Source of the DNA: Thermohalobaculum sp038528605
GTDB lineage: Bacteria; Pseudomonadota; Alphaproteobacteria; Rhodobacterales; Rhodobacteraceae
Length of the DNA stretch: 14,281 nucleotides
Direction: 5' to 3'
Assembly (NCBI GenBank): GCA_038528605.1
Contig: JBCBEP010000088.1
Span: 1-14,281 of the forward strand
The notes beneath the pieces were generated by a model, which worked only from the letters and a program-made list of their open reading frames with translations, was not told the origin of the DNA and ran no database searches. The position numbers and the translations under genes are program-made. This document shows positions 1 to 5,677 of the stretch, piece after piece. Position 1 is the stretch's first letter, and each line of letters begins with the position of its first letter.

Positions 1-519
1 GACGACGATGTTGCCGCGGCGGCGGTCCATCTTGAGGATCTGGAAGGGCTGCGGCACGCCCATCAGCGGGGTGACGTCGCGCACGGGGCGCACGTCGATC
101 TGGCAGCCGGGCAGGAAGGCCACGGCGCCGCCGAGATCCACGGTGAAGCCGCCCTTGACGCGGCCGAAGATGGCGCCCTCGACACGGTCGCCGCCGTCAT
201 TCGCCTTCTCGAGCCGGTCCCAGGCTTCCTCGCGGCGCGCCTTGTCACGGCTGATGGCAGCTTCGCCCCGCGCATTTTCGACCCGGTCGAGGAAGACCTC
301 GACGGTGTCGCCCACGCCGATTTCGGCGGGCTTGCCGGGGGCTGCGAATTCCTTGAGGTCGACGCGGCCTTCAACCTTGAAGCCGACATCGATAACCGCC
401 TGGCCATTCTCGATGGCGATCACGGTGCCTTTGACGACCGAGCCTTCCTCGGGCGTTGCCTGCTCCAGGCTTTCGTTGAGCAGGGCTTCGAATTCATCCA
501 TCGAGGCCATTTGGGCCAT
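1..519 (-). CDS. rpsA: 30S ribosomal protein S1, N-terminal part (cut by window edge)
   Basis: Ribosomal protein S1 binds mRNA on the 30S subunit and helps initiate translation. The minus frame reads MAQMASMDEFEALLNESLEQ, then a first S1 domain (GTVIAIENGQAVIDVGFKVEGRV, broken here only by description) at about residues 30-95 and the start of a second, ending in KMDRRRGNIVV at the window edge, as in other alphaproteobacterial S1 proteins. About 173 codons are present of a protein that is usually 550-570 residues. I chose the ATG at 519 because GGAG lies 9 bases upstream. An in-frame ATG at 534 and others at 510 and 501 are alternatives. The gene follows cmk after a 136-base gap, the usual cmk-rpsA arrangement. 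Identification rests on recognisable S1 sequence and context and is very secure; only the start is uncertain. Confidence 0.95.
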   Translation of the reverse strand, partial: MAQMASMDEFEALLNESLEQATPEEGSVVKGTVIAIENGQAVIDVGFKVEGRVDLKEFAAPGKPAEIGVGDTVEVFLDRVENARGEAAISRDKARREEAWDRLEKANDGGDRVEGAIFGRVKGGFTVDLGGAVAFLPGCQIDVRPVRDVTPLMGVPQPFQILKMDRRRGNIVV

Positions 520-612
520 GCGCAAGGTCTCCATTTTCAACGTTTTCACTGGCCGACCGGTTGGCTCCGGCGGTCTCTGGCTTCATGAGGCTGTCGTGGG
601 GCTGCCGGGTGT

Positions 613-654
613 CGGGACGCTGGGCTCAGCACGAATGCCCGGCACGGCGTCCCG
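613..654 (-). repeat. Stem-loop between cmk and rpsA
   Basis: A perfect 8-base inverted repeat (CGGGACGC at 613-620, GCGTCCCG at 647-654) encloses a second short stem (GGGC at 622-625, GCCC at 637-640). It begins one base beyond the cmk stop codon. No T tract follows on either strand, so it is not a classic intrinsic terminator. It could stabilise the cmk mRNA end or form part of a structured rpsA leader. The pairing is seen directly; any role is inference. The rest of the 520-655 gap shows no promoter I can defend. Confidence 0.5.
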
Positions 655-655
655 A

Positions 656-1333
656 TCAGGACGCGGCCCGGCCCAAAGCGTCGTCGACGATGGCAGCCGC
701 CGCGGCGGCTGCGGCGTCTATATCCATCTCGGTTGTGTCCAGCAAGTGGGCATCGCCAGCCTGGCGGAGGGGGGCGGATTTGCGCCCGCTGTCCTGCGCG
801 TCGCGTGCGCGGATATCCGCGAGCACTTTGGCGACCGAGGTTTCGGCGCCGGCGGCCGAGAGTTCGAGATAGCGGCGTTCGGCCCGGGTCTCGGGTGTGG
901 CGGTGAGGAAGAGCTTCACGTCCGCATCCGGGCAGATGACCGTGCCGATGTCCCGGCCGTCGAGCACCGCGCCGCCGGGGCGGCTGGCGAAGGCGCGCTG
1001 GAAGGCGATGAGAGCCTTGCGCACGCCCGGAAACTTGGCCACCCGGCTTGCCGCGCGGGCGGCAAGGGCCGTGCGCAGACCATCGATGCCGAGATGCTCG
1101 GCGCGCAGGTCCCGCGCGATGAGTTCGGCGGCACCCTCGTCGATCACGCCGCGGCCCGTATCCATCGCCAGCTTCCCAACGGCGCGGTAGAGGAGGCCGG
1201 TATCGAGATGCGCAAAACCGAACTGCGAGGAGAGCGCGCGTGCCACCGTGCCCTTGCCGGCGCCGGCCGGGCCATCGATCGCTACCGTAAAGCGACGCTC
1301 AAACGCAGTTTCGTCGTCAATTTCGGACGTCAT
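656..1333 (-). CDS. cmk: Cytidylate kinase
   Basis: Phosphorylates CMP and dCMP with ATP in the cytoplasm, feeding CTP and dCTP synthesis. The 225-residue product has the P-loop GPAGAGKGT at residues 21-29, the CMP-binding DGRDIGT at 125-131, and the lid-region arginines in IRARDAQDSGR at about 174-184; the length is normal for the family. The ATG at 1333 is chosen because GAGG lies 8 bases upstream and the domain starts soon after. The frame stays open to an ATG at 1477, but the extra 48 residues look non-coding. The C-terminus carries a run of eight alanines (about 207-214), a GC-rich low-complexity stretch. It lies between aroA and rpsA, a common bacterial order, but is separated from aroA by 210 bases, so it may have its own promoter. 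Confidence 0.96.
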   Translation of the reverse strand: MTSEIDDETAFERRFTVAIDGPAGAGKGTVARALSSQFGFAHLDTGLLYRAVGKLAMDTGRGVIDEGAAELIARDLRAEHLGIDGLRTALAARAASRVAKFPGVRKALIAFQRAFASRPGGAVLDGRDIGTVICPDADVKLFLTATPETRAERRYLELSAAGAETSVAKVLADIRARDAQDSGRKSAPLRQAGDAHLLDTTEMDIDAAAAAAAAIVDDALGRAAS

Positions 1334-1422
1334 CTCACTGGCCTCGATGCGCCGGTGGGACCGATCGTCCTCGACGCCACGCGCTTCCCAAGATGGGGAG
1401 CAGATCACGGTTGCGAAGGTCT

Positions 1423-1438
1423 GCCCCGCATCCGGGGC
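1423..1438. repeat. Short hairpin in the aroA-cmk gap
   Basis: GCCCCG (1423-1428) and CGGGGC (1433-1438) form a perfect 6-base stem with a 4-base CATC loop. It lies in the 210-base gap between aroA and cmk (1334-1543). No T tract follows in the direction of transcription. It could be a weak terminator or a processing site. I see nothing else defensible in this gap. Confidence 0.35.
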
Positions 1439-1543
1439 GAAAATATGGGCGGTGGTGCAAGCACGACTTCGTTGCATATGCGGTATCGGCCGCCGCTGTA
1501 GCGCGATGCAACGGGGAGCGTTCGCGCGTGCCGCCTGGTGGGA

Positions 1544-2905
1544 TCAGAGGTTCGATTTTGAGAGGCTGGCGCCGAGACCGTTCATGAGATCGATGAAGCC
1601 CGGGAAGCTGGTGGCGATGGGCGCCGCATCGTCGATGCGCACGGGGCGACGGGCGCCGAAACCGAGGCAGGCGAAGGACATGGCGATGCGATGGTCGAGA
1701 TGAGTCTCGACCGTGCCGCCGCCGGGAACGCCATCCGCGCCCCGGCCGTGCACTGTCATCCCGTCCTCATGTTCCGTGACCTCGACGCCGTTTGCCCGGA
1801 GGCCGGCGACGACGGCGGCGATGCGGTCGCTCTCCTTGACCCGGAGCTCACCGATGCCGCGCATGACCGTGTCGCCGGTGGCGAAGGCAGCGATACAGGC
1901 GAGGACGGGGTATTCGTCGATCATGCTCGGCGCGCGTTCCGGCGGCACCTCGACGCCTTTGAGGGCGCCGGAGTGGCGGGCGCGCAGATCGGCAACGGGC
2001 TCGCCGGAGGCGTCGCGCGCGTTCTCGTGCGAGAGATCCGCGCCCATCTCCGCGAGGGTCCGGTAGAAGCCGTCCCGCGTGGGGTTGAGGCAGATGCCGG
2101 GGACCAGCACCTCGGAGCCCGCGGTGAGCAGGGCAGCGGCAACGGGGAAGGCGGCGGAGGAGGGATCGCGCGGCACGGCCACATGGCCTGCCCGGAGCTC
2201 TGCCTCGCCCGTGAGGCGGATCGCGCGGCCGTCTTCGCTCTCCTCGGTCACGATCGTGGCCCCGAAGGCGCGGAGCATGCGCTCCGAATGGTCCCGCGTC
2301 GCCTCGCGTTCGATCACCACCGTCTCGCCCGGCGCGTTGAGCCCTGCGAGGAGGACGGCGGATTTGACCTGCGCCGAGGGGACGGGAAGGCGGTAGGTGA
2401 CGGGCACGGGGGCGCGCGCGCCTTCGAGCGTGAGGGGCAGGAGGCCGCCCTCGCGGCCCATGGACCGGGCGCCGAACTCGGCGAGCGGGGTCAGGATCCG
2501 GCCCATGGGGCGGCGGCGGAGCGAGGCGTCGCCGGTGAAGGTCGCGGTGATCGGGCAGGTGGCCATGAGGCCCATGATCAGCCGGACGCCGGTGCCGGCA
2601 TTGCCACAGTCGATCACGTCCACGGGCTCGAGCAGGCCGCCGGTGCCGAGGCCGTTGACGCGCCAGGCGCCCTCGCCGGTGCGCTCGACGGTGGCTCCGA
2701 AGGCGCGCATGGCCTCGGCCGTGCGCAGCACGTCCTCGCCCTCGAGCAGGCCGTCGATGGTGGTCTCGCCGATCGCAAGAGCCCCGAGGATGAGGGCGCG
2801 GTGGCTGACGGACTTGTCCCCCGGCACCGTCGCGGTGCCACGGAGAGGGCCCTCGGCGCGGGCGGTGACGGGGCTGGGTGAGAGGGGTGCGGAAGCGGTC
2901 GACAT
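1544..2905 (-). CDS. aroA: 3-phosphoshikimate 1-carboxyvinyltransferase (EPSP synthase, class II-like)
   Basis: Transfers enolpyruvyl from PEP to shikimate-3-phosphate, the sixth step of the shikimate pathway, in the cytoplasm. The 453-residue product has GDKSVSHR at residues 29-36, GNAGTG at 101-106, DPSSAAFP at 247-254, the catalytic region APSMIDEYP with D330, LRVKESDR with E358, and HLDHRIAMS near 402-410. The sequence style (LLEGEDVLRT, RRPMGRIL, APSMIDEYP, ATSFPGF) matches the class II enzymes typified by Agrobacterium CP4 rather than E. coli AroA. Where CP4 has Ala100 this protein has Gly104. The start at 2905 has GAGGA about 8 bases upstream; the open frame extends to 3127, but that part does not resemble the family. 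It lies downstream of trmB (160-base gap) and upstream of cmk. Confidence 0.96.
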   Translation of the reverse strand: MSTASAPLSPSPVTARAEGPLRGTATVPGDKSVSHRALILGALAIGETTIDGLLEGEDVLRTAEAMRAFGATVERTGEGAWRVNGLGTGGLLEPVDVIDCGNAGTGVRLIMGLMATCPITATFTGDASLRRRPMGRILTPLAEFGARSMGREGGLLPLTLEGARAPVPVTYRLPVPSAQVKSAVLLAGLNAPGETVVIEREATRDHSERMLRAFGATIVTEESEDGRAIRLTGEAELRAGHVAVPRDPSSAAFPVAAALLTAGSEVLVPGICLNPTRDGFYRTLAEMGADLSHENARDASGEPVADLRARHSGALKGVEVPPERAPSMIDEYPVLACIAAFATGDTVMRGIGELRVKESDRIAAVVAGLRANGVEVTEHEDGMTVHGRGADGVPGGGTVETHLDHRIAMSFACLGFGARRPVRIDDAAPIATSFPGFIDLMNGLGASLSKSNL

Positions 2906-2986
2906 GGGCGCGGTCCTCGTTCGAGACGCGGGCCTGATAGCGGCGGGGCGCTGCTGCGGCAAGCGGCGCGCGACGGGCCAAGCGGA

Positions 2987-3015
2987 ATCGCGGCTGGTCG
3001 CCGCGATCGGTTTTT
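2987..3015 (+). terminator. Hairpin plus T tract in the aroA-trmB gap
   Basis: ATCGCGGC (2987-2994) pairs perfectly with GCCGCGAT (3000-3007) around a 5-base loop, followed by CGG and TTTTT at 3011-3015. This has the form of an intrinsic terminator for plus-strand transcription. Both flanking genes, trmB and aroA, are on the minus strand, where the hairpin is followed only by TTCCGCTT, a weak U tract. It may end trmB transcripts, or stop antisense transcription before it enters trmB. The structure is seen; the direction of use is inferred. Confidence 0.5.
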
Positions 3016-3065
3016 CGGGAGCGCCTGGCCGGGCCATGGGAGGGGATGGGCGGTGCGGTTCCGGG

Positions 3066-3785
3066 TCAGCGCCGTTCGAAGGTGAGGTAGTGGGGGCGGC
3101 GGCCTTCGCGCAGGGCCTTGGCCTCATAGCGCGTGCCCGGCCAGTCCGGCCATGGGCGGCGCCAGTCGTCCGGGCGCTCTGCCGTCCAAGCGAAGCGGGC
3201 GTCGCGGGCGGTCTGCTCGAGGGTGTGGCGGACGTAATCCTCGATGTCCGTCGCGACGCGGAACCGGGCGCCGGGGGCGAGGACGCGGGCGAGCTGGTCG
3301 AGCTGAGGCGGGTTTACGAAGCGGCGCTTCCAGTGCCGGCGTTTCGGCCAAGGATCCGGGTAGAGCAGGAAGGCGCGGGCGATGCTGGCCGGGGGGAGCA
3401 CGTCCATGAGGTCCCGCGCGTCGCCGGCATGGACGCGGAGATTGGACACACCCGCACGCTCGATGGCCGAGAGCAGCATGGCGACGCCGTTCACGAAGGG
3501 CTCGCAGCCGATGATGCCGATATCGGGGTTCGCGGCGGCCTGGGCGATCATGTGCTCCCCGCCGCCGAAGCCGATTTCGAGCCAGATTTCGCGCGCTTCC
3601 GGAAAGAGCGTGTCGAGGGCGATGGGCGTCCGATCCGGGTTCTCCTCCCAGCCGATACCGGGCGGCGCGAGGCTTGCGAGCTTGGTGTCGAGCAGCGCCT
3701 TCTGGCCGTCGCGCAGCTTTTTGCCGTGGCGCCTGCCGTAGAAATTGCGCCAGGGTGCGCCGTCTTCGCGGTCGGGGGTGGTCAT
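3066..3785 (-). CDS. trmB: tRNA (guanine-N7-)-methyltransferase
   Basis: Uses S-adenosylmethionine to make 7-methylguanosine at position 46 of tRNA variable loops. The 239-residue product has the SAM-binding EIGFGGGEH at residues 70-78, GCEPFVNG at 93-100, DPWPKRRHWKRRF at 144-156 and the C-terminal TRYEAKA at 218-224, all hallmarks of TrmB. Its length is normal. An N-terminal YGRRHGKKL segment is typical of alphaproteobacterial members. The ATG at 3785 is the first in the frame that fits, although the upstream sequence has no clear Shine-Dalgarno. In many relatives trmB directly follows metK; here a plus-strand ferredoxin gene lies between them, so trmB must be transcribed either from its own promoter in 3786-3944 or by read-through. 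Confidence 0.96.
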   Translation of the reverse strand: MTTPDREDGAPWRNFYGRRHGKKLRDGQKALLDTKLASLAPPGIGWEENPDRTPIALDTLFPEAREIWLEIGFGGGEHMIAQAAANPDIGIIGCEPFVNGVAMLLSAIERAGVSNLRVHAGDARDLMDVLPPASIARAFLLYPDPWPKRRHWKRRFVNPPQLDQLARVLAPGARFRVATDIEDYVRHTLEQTARDARFAWTAERPDDWRRPWPDWPGTRYEAKALREGRRPHYLTFERR

Positions 3786-3871
3786 GCGCGCTCGCTAGGG
3801 CGGTTGGCGGGAAAATGGAAGGGGGATGCGCGGCCTGAGAGCTTCGCGACTCGCCGCTTTGGGCTCCCGCC

Positions 3872-3885
3872 TTGATCGGGCTCAA
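3872..3885 (+). promoter_or_regulatory. Candidate FNR/FnrL-type box
   Basis: TTGAT at 3872-3876, four bases, then CTCAA at 3881-3885 match nine of ten defined positions of the FNR-family consensus TTGAT-N4-ATCAA. Its centre (3878.5) lies about 41 bases before the start site expected from the -10-like element at 3907-3912, the standard class II activation spacing. The neighbouring plus-strand gene encodes an iron-sulfur ferredoxin, a plausible oxygen-responsive target. The site match is seen; binding by FNR, FnrL or another CRP/FNR-family protein is inferred. Confidence 0.55.
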
Positions 3886-3906
3886 TGTTGACCGCATCAG
3901 CGCCGG

Positions 3907-3912
3907 TAGCAT
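3907..3912 (+). promoter_or_regulatory. Candidate -10 element of the ferredoxin promoter
   Basis: TAGCAT matches four of six bases of TATAAT, including the key A2 and T6. It would place transcription start near 3919-3920, about 25 bases before the ferredoxin ATG, and puts the FNR-like box at about -41. No good -35 is seen at 17 bases, as expected if an activator bound over -41 replaces it. Confidence 0.4.
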
Positions 3913-3944
3913 TGCGGGACTGTCAGCCCGCGATGGAGGCGGCG

Positions 3945-4193
3945 ATGTCGGTTCATAGCTTCCGGATGACTGTGGTGTGGCAGGGCGGGCCGGAGCGGCC
4001 GCCCGGCAGCCTGCCGGAGCTCTTGTTCCAGGACCGGTGCCTTATGTGCGGGGACTGCCTCAATGTCTGTCCGCGCGGGGTGATCGTTCTTGGCGAGGAT
4101 GGGTTTCCGGAGATCGACCGGTCTGCGGGTGCCTGCACCGCCTGCGGGCTTTGCGCCGAGATCTGCACGCCGGGCGCGATCCTGCCCGTTTGA
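3945..4193 (+). CDS. Small 2[4Fe-4S] ferredoxin
   Basis: Probable soluble electron-transfer protein of 82 residues carrying two [4Fe-4S] clusters. Two cysteine motifs are visible: CLMCGDCLNVCP (C-x2-C-x2-C-x3-CP) and CTACGLCAEICTP. The segment between them (GEDGFPEID) resembles the NapF branch of bacterial ferredoxins, but no nap genes are near and I assign no gene symbol. The ATG at 3945 is chosen because GGAGG (3935-3939) lies 5 bases upstream. In-frame ATGs at 3885 and 3933 lack a Shine-Dalgarno, and the first overlaps the FNR-like box. The gene interrupts the usual metK-trmB adjacency, on the opposite strand, and converges on metK 45 bases away. Its redox partner is unknown. Confidence 0.87.
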   Translation: MSVHSFRMTVVWQGGPERPPGSLPELLFQDRCLMCGDCLNVCPRGVIVLGEDGFPEIDRSAGACTACGLCAEICTPGAILPV

Positions 4194-4203
4194 GCGCGTG
4201 AGG

Positions 4204-4228
4204 GCGGGCTGCTGTCGCCGCAGCCCGC
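4204..4228. terminator. Hairpin between convergent ferredoxin and metK genes
   Basis: GCGGGCTGC (4204-4212) and GCAGCCCGC (4220-4228) form a perfect 9-base GC-rich stem with a 7-base loop, lying in the 45-base gap between two converging stop codons. The position suggests a shared bidirectional terminator. No T tract follows on either strand, so termination may be weak or factor-assisted, or the hairpin may only protect mRNA ends. Confidence 0.55.
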
Positions 4229-4238
4229 GATGCGCTGG

Positions 4239-5429
4239 TCAGACGGCTGCTTTCAGCGCGTCCGCGATGTCCGTCCGCTCCCAGGAGAAGCCGCCATCGG
4301 CCTCCGGCGCGCGGCCGAAATGACCGTAGGCGGCGGTGCGGCGGTAGATCGGCTTGTTGAGGCCGAGATGAGTGCGGATGCCCCGCGGCGTGAGCGAGAT
4401 GGTGGCGCGGATGGCCTTCTCGATCGCCTCCGCCGGGACAGCCTCGGTACCCTGACCGTCGACATAAATGGCGAGGGGTTCGGCGACGCCGATGGCGTAG
4501 GCGAGCTGGATCACGCAGCGCTCGGCAAGGCCGGCTGCCACGACGTTCTTGGCGAGGTAGCGCGCGGCATAGGCGGCCGAGCGGTCGACCTTGGTGGGGT
4601 CCTTGCCCGAGAAGGCGCCGCCGCCATGGGGGGCCGCGCCGCCATAGGTGTCGACGATGATCTTGCGTCCCGTGAGCCCGGCATCCCCGTCCGGCCCGCC
4701 GATGACGAAGCGGCCGGTTGGGTTCACGTGCCAGACGGTATCGGCATCGATGTAGCCTTCGGGCAGGGCCTGCTGGACATAAGGGGTCACGATCCCCCGC
4801 ACGTCGTCCGCCGTGAGCTCGCGGCCGCCCTTGTCGTGCTCCGCATGCTGGGTGGAGACGACGATGGTGTTGGCGCGGACGGGCTTGCCGTCCCGGTACT
4901 CCATGGTGACCTGGCTCTTCGCATCCGGGCCCAGCAGCGCCGCCTCGCCGGAATGGCGCGCTTCGGCCATGAGCCGGAGGATCCGGTGGCTGTAGAGGAT
5001 CGGGGCCGGCATCAGCTCCGGCGTCTCGTTCGTGGCGAAGCCGAACATGATCCCCTGGTCGCCCGCGCCTTCGTCCTTGTTCTCGGCAGCGTCAACGCCC
5101 TGGGCAATGTCGGCGGACTGCTCGTGCACGTAGCAGTCGATATCCGCCGTTTTGAAATGGAAGCCCTTTTGCATGTATCCGATTTCGCGGATGGTCCGCC
5201 GCGCGGCCTCGACCATCTCTTCGTCGGAGACGGCGTTGTCGGGGCTGATCTTCACCTCGCCCATCATCACCACCTTGTTCGTGGTGGCGGCGGTTTCGAC
5301 CGCGATGCGCGCTTCCGGCTCCTTGGCGATGAGCATGTCGACCACCGCGTCGGAAATCTGGTCGCAGACCTTGTCCGGATGCCCCTCGGAGACCGACTCT
5401 GACGTGAAGAGATAATTGCCGCGTGCCAT
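4239..5429 (-). CDS. metK: S-adenosylmethionine synthetase
   Basis: Makes S-adenosylmethionine from methionine and ATP in the cytoplasm; SAM is used by TrmB next door and by many other methyltransferases. The 396-residue product has the N-terminal GHPDKVCDQISDAVVD at residues 16-31, the signature GAGDQGIMFGFA at 121-132, and the glycine-rich GGGAFSGKDPTK at 269-280; the length is normal for bacteria. The ATG at 5429 directly begins the conserved N-terminus (ARGNYLFTSESVSEGHPDK) and has GAGGG about 8 bases upstream. In related genomes metK follows the XRE regulator gene; here a plus-strand kinase gene has come between them, so metK is read divergently from the kinase across a 248-base intergenic region. 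I saw no convincing SAM riboswitch in that leader. Confidence 0.98.
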   Translation of the reverse strand: MARGNYLFTSESVSEGHPDKVCDQISDAVVDMLIAKEPEARIAVETAATTNKVVMMGEVKISPDNAVSDEEMVEAARRTIREIGYMQKGFHFKTADIDCYVHEQSADIAQGVDAAENKDEGAGDQGIMFGFATNETPELMPAPILYSHRILRLMAEARHSGEAALLGPDAKSQVTMEYRDGKPVRANTIVVSTQHAEHDKGGRELTADDVRGIVTPYVQQALPEGYIDADTVWHVNPTGRFVIGGPDGDAGLTGRKIIVDTYGGAAPHGGGAFSGKDPTKVDRSAAYAARYLAKNVVAAGLAERCVIQLAYAIGVAEPLAIYVDGQGTEAVPAEAIEKAIRATISLTPRGIRTHLGLNKPIYRRTAAYGHFGRAPEADGGFSWERTDIADALKAAV

Positions 5430-5552
5430 CGCCTGCCCTCTATCGCTTATCCGTGAGCCCCTCGCGCTCGCCCGGCGCGGAGTGGCACGCTTTCGCCGGC
5501 CCGGTCAAGCAATCGGCCCGATGGCGCGCCCCTACCGAATAGCCGCGACGGC

Positions 5553-5568
5553 GTAACCAGGCCGTTAC
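5553..5568. promoter_or_regulatory. Inverted repeat GTAAC-N6-GTTAC between metK and kinase genes
   Basis: GTAAC (5553-5557) and GTTAC (5564-5568) are perfect inverted repeats with a 6-base spacer. They lie inside a wider pair, CCTACC (5531-5536) and GGTAGG (5576-5581), whose centre differs by about 4 bases. Such a spaced dyad is the form of a dimeric regulator site, placed about 110 bases before the kinase ATG and 125 before metK. No regulator can be named from sequence alone. Confidence 0.35.
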
Positions 5569-5622
5569 CATCTTGGGTAGGCGGACGTTAGGAGAAGACC
5601 GATTACCAACGCGAATGCTGAA

Positions 5623-5632
5623 CCACGCGTGG
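5623..5632. promoter_or_regulatory. 10-base perfect palindrome upstream of kinase gene
   Basis: CCACGCGTGG is a perfect palindrome centred 50 bases before the kinase ATG. Its position would suit a repressor or autoregulatory site, but short GC palindromes are frequent in such DNA. No clear -35/-10 pair was found in the 5430-5677 region. Confidence 0.25.
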
Positions 5633-5677
5633 CCACCGCTTCGGCGCGCCGTGCATGCGGGCCGGGGGTGATCATCG

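Noticed and set aside
1691..3875. Long plus-strand open frames opposite aroA and trmB
   Set aside because: Their translations are repetitive, low-complexity products of GC-rich antisense DNA and match no family; aroA and trmB on the other strand are unmistakable.
3885..3944. Longer ferredoxin starting at 3885
   Set aside because: That ATG overlaps the last base of the FNR-like box, has no Shine-Dalgarno, and lies upstream of the predicted transcription start; 3945 has GGAGG at 5 bases.
4230..5402. 390-residue open frame opposite metK
   Set aside because: It mirrors metK codon structure, has no recognisable domain, and MetK is full length on the other strand.
5480..5508. metK promoter with TTGACC at 5508-5503 (minus strand)
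   Set aside because: The -35-like hexamer is fair, but the sequence 17 bases further on (CCACTC) is a poor -10.
5430..5530. SAM or SAM/SAH riboswitch in the metK leader
   Set aside because: Such elements occur before metK in some Alphaproteobacteria, but I could not find the conserved core or a matching pseudoknot in the minus-strand leader. A covariance-model search would settle it.
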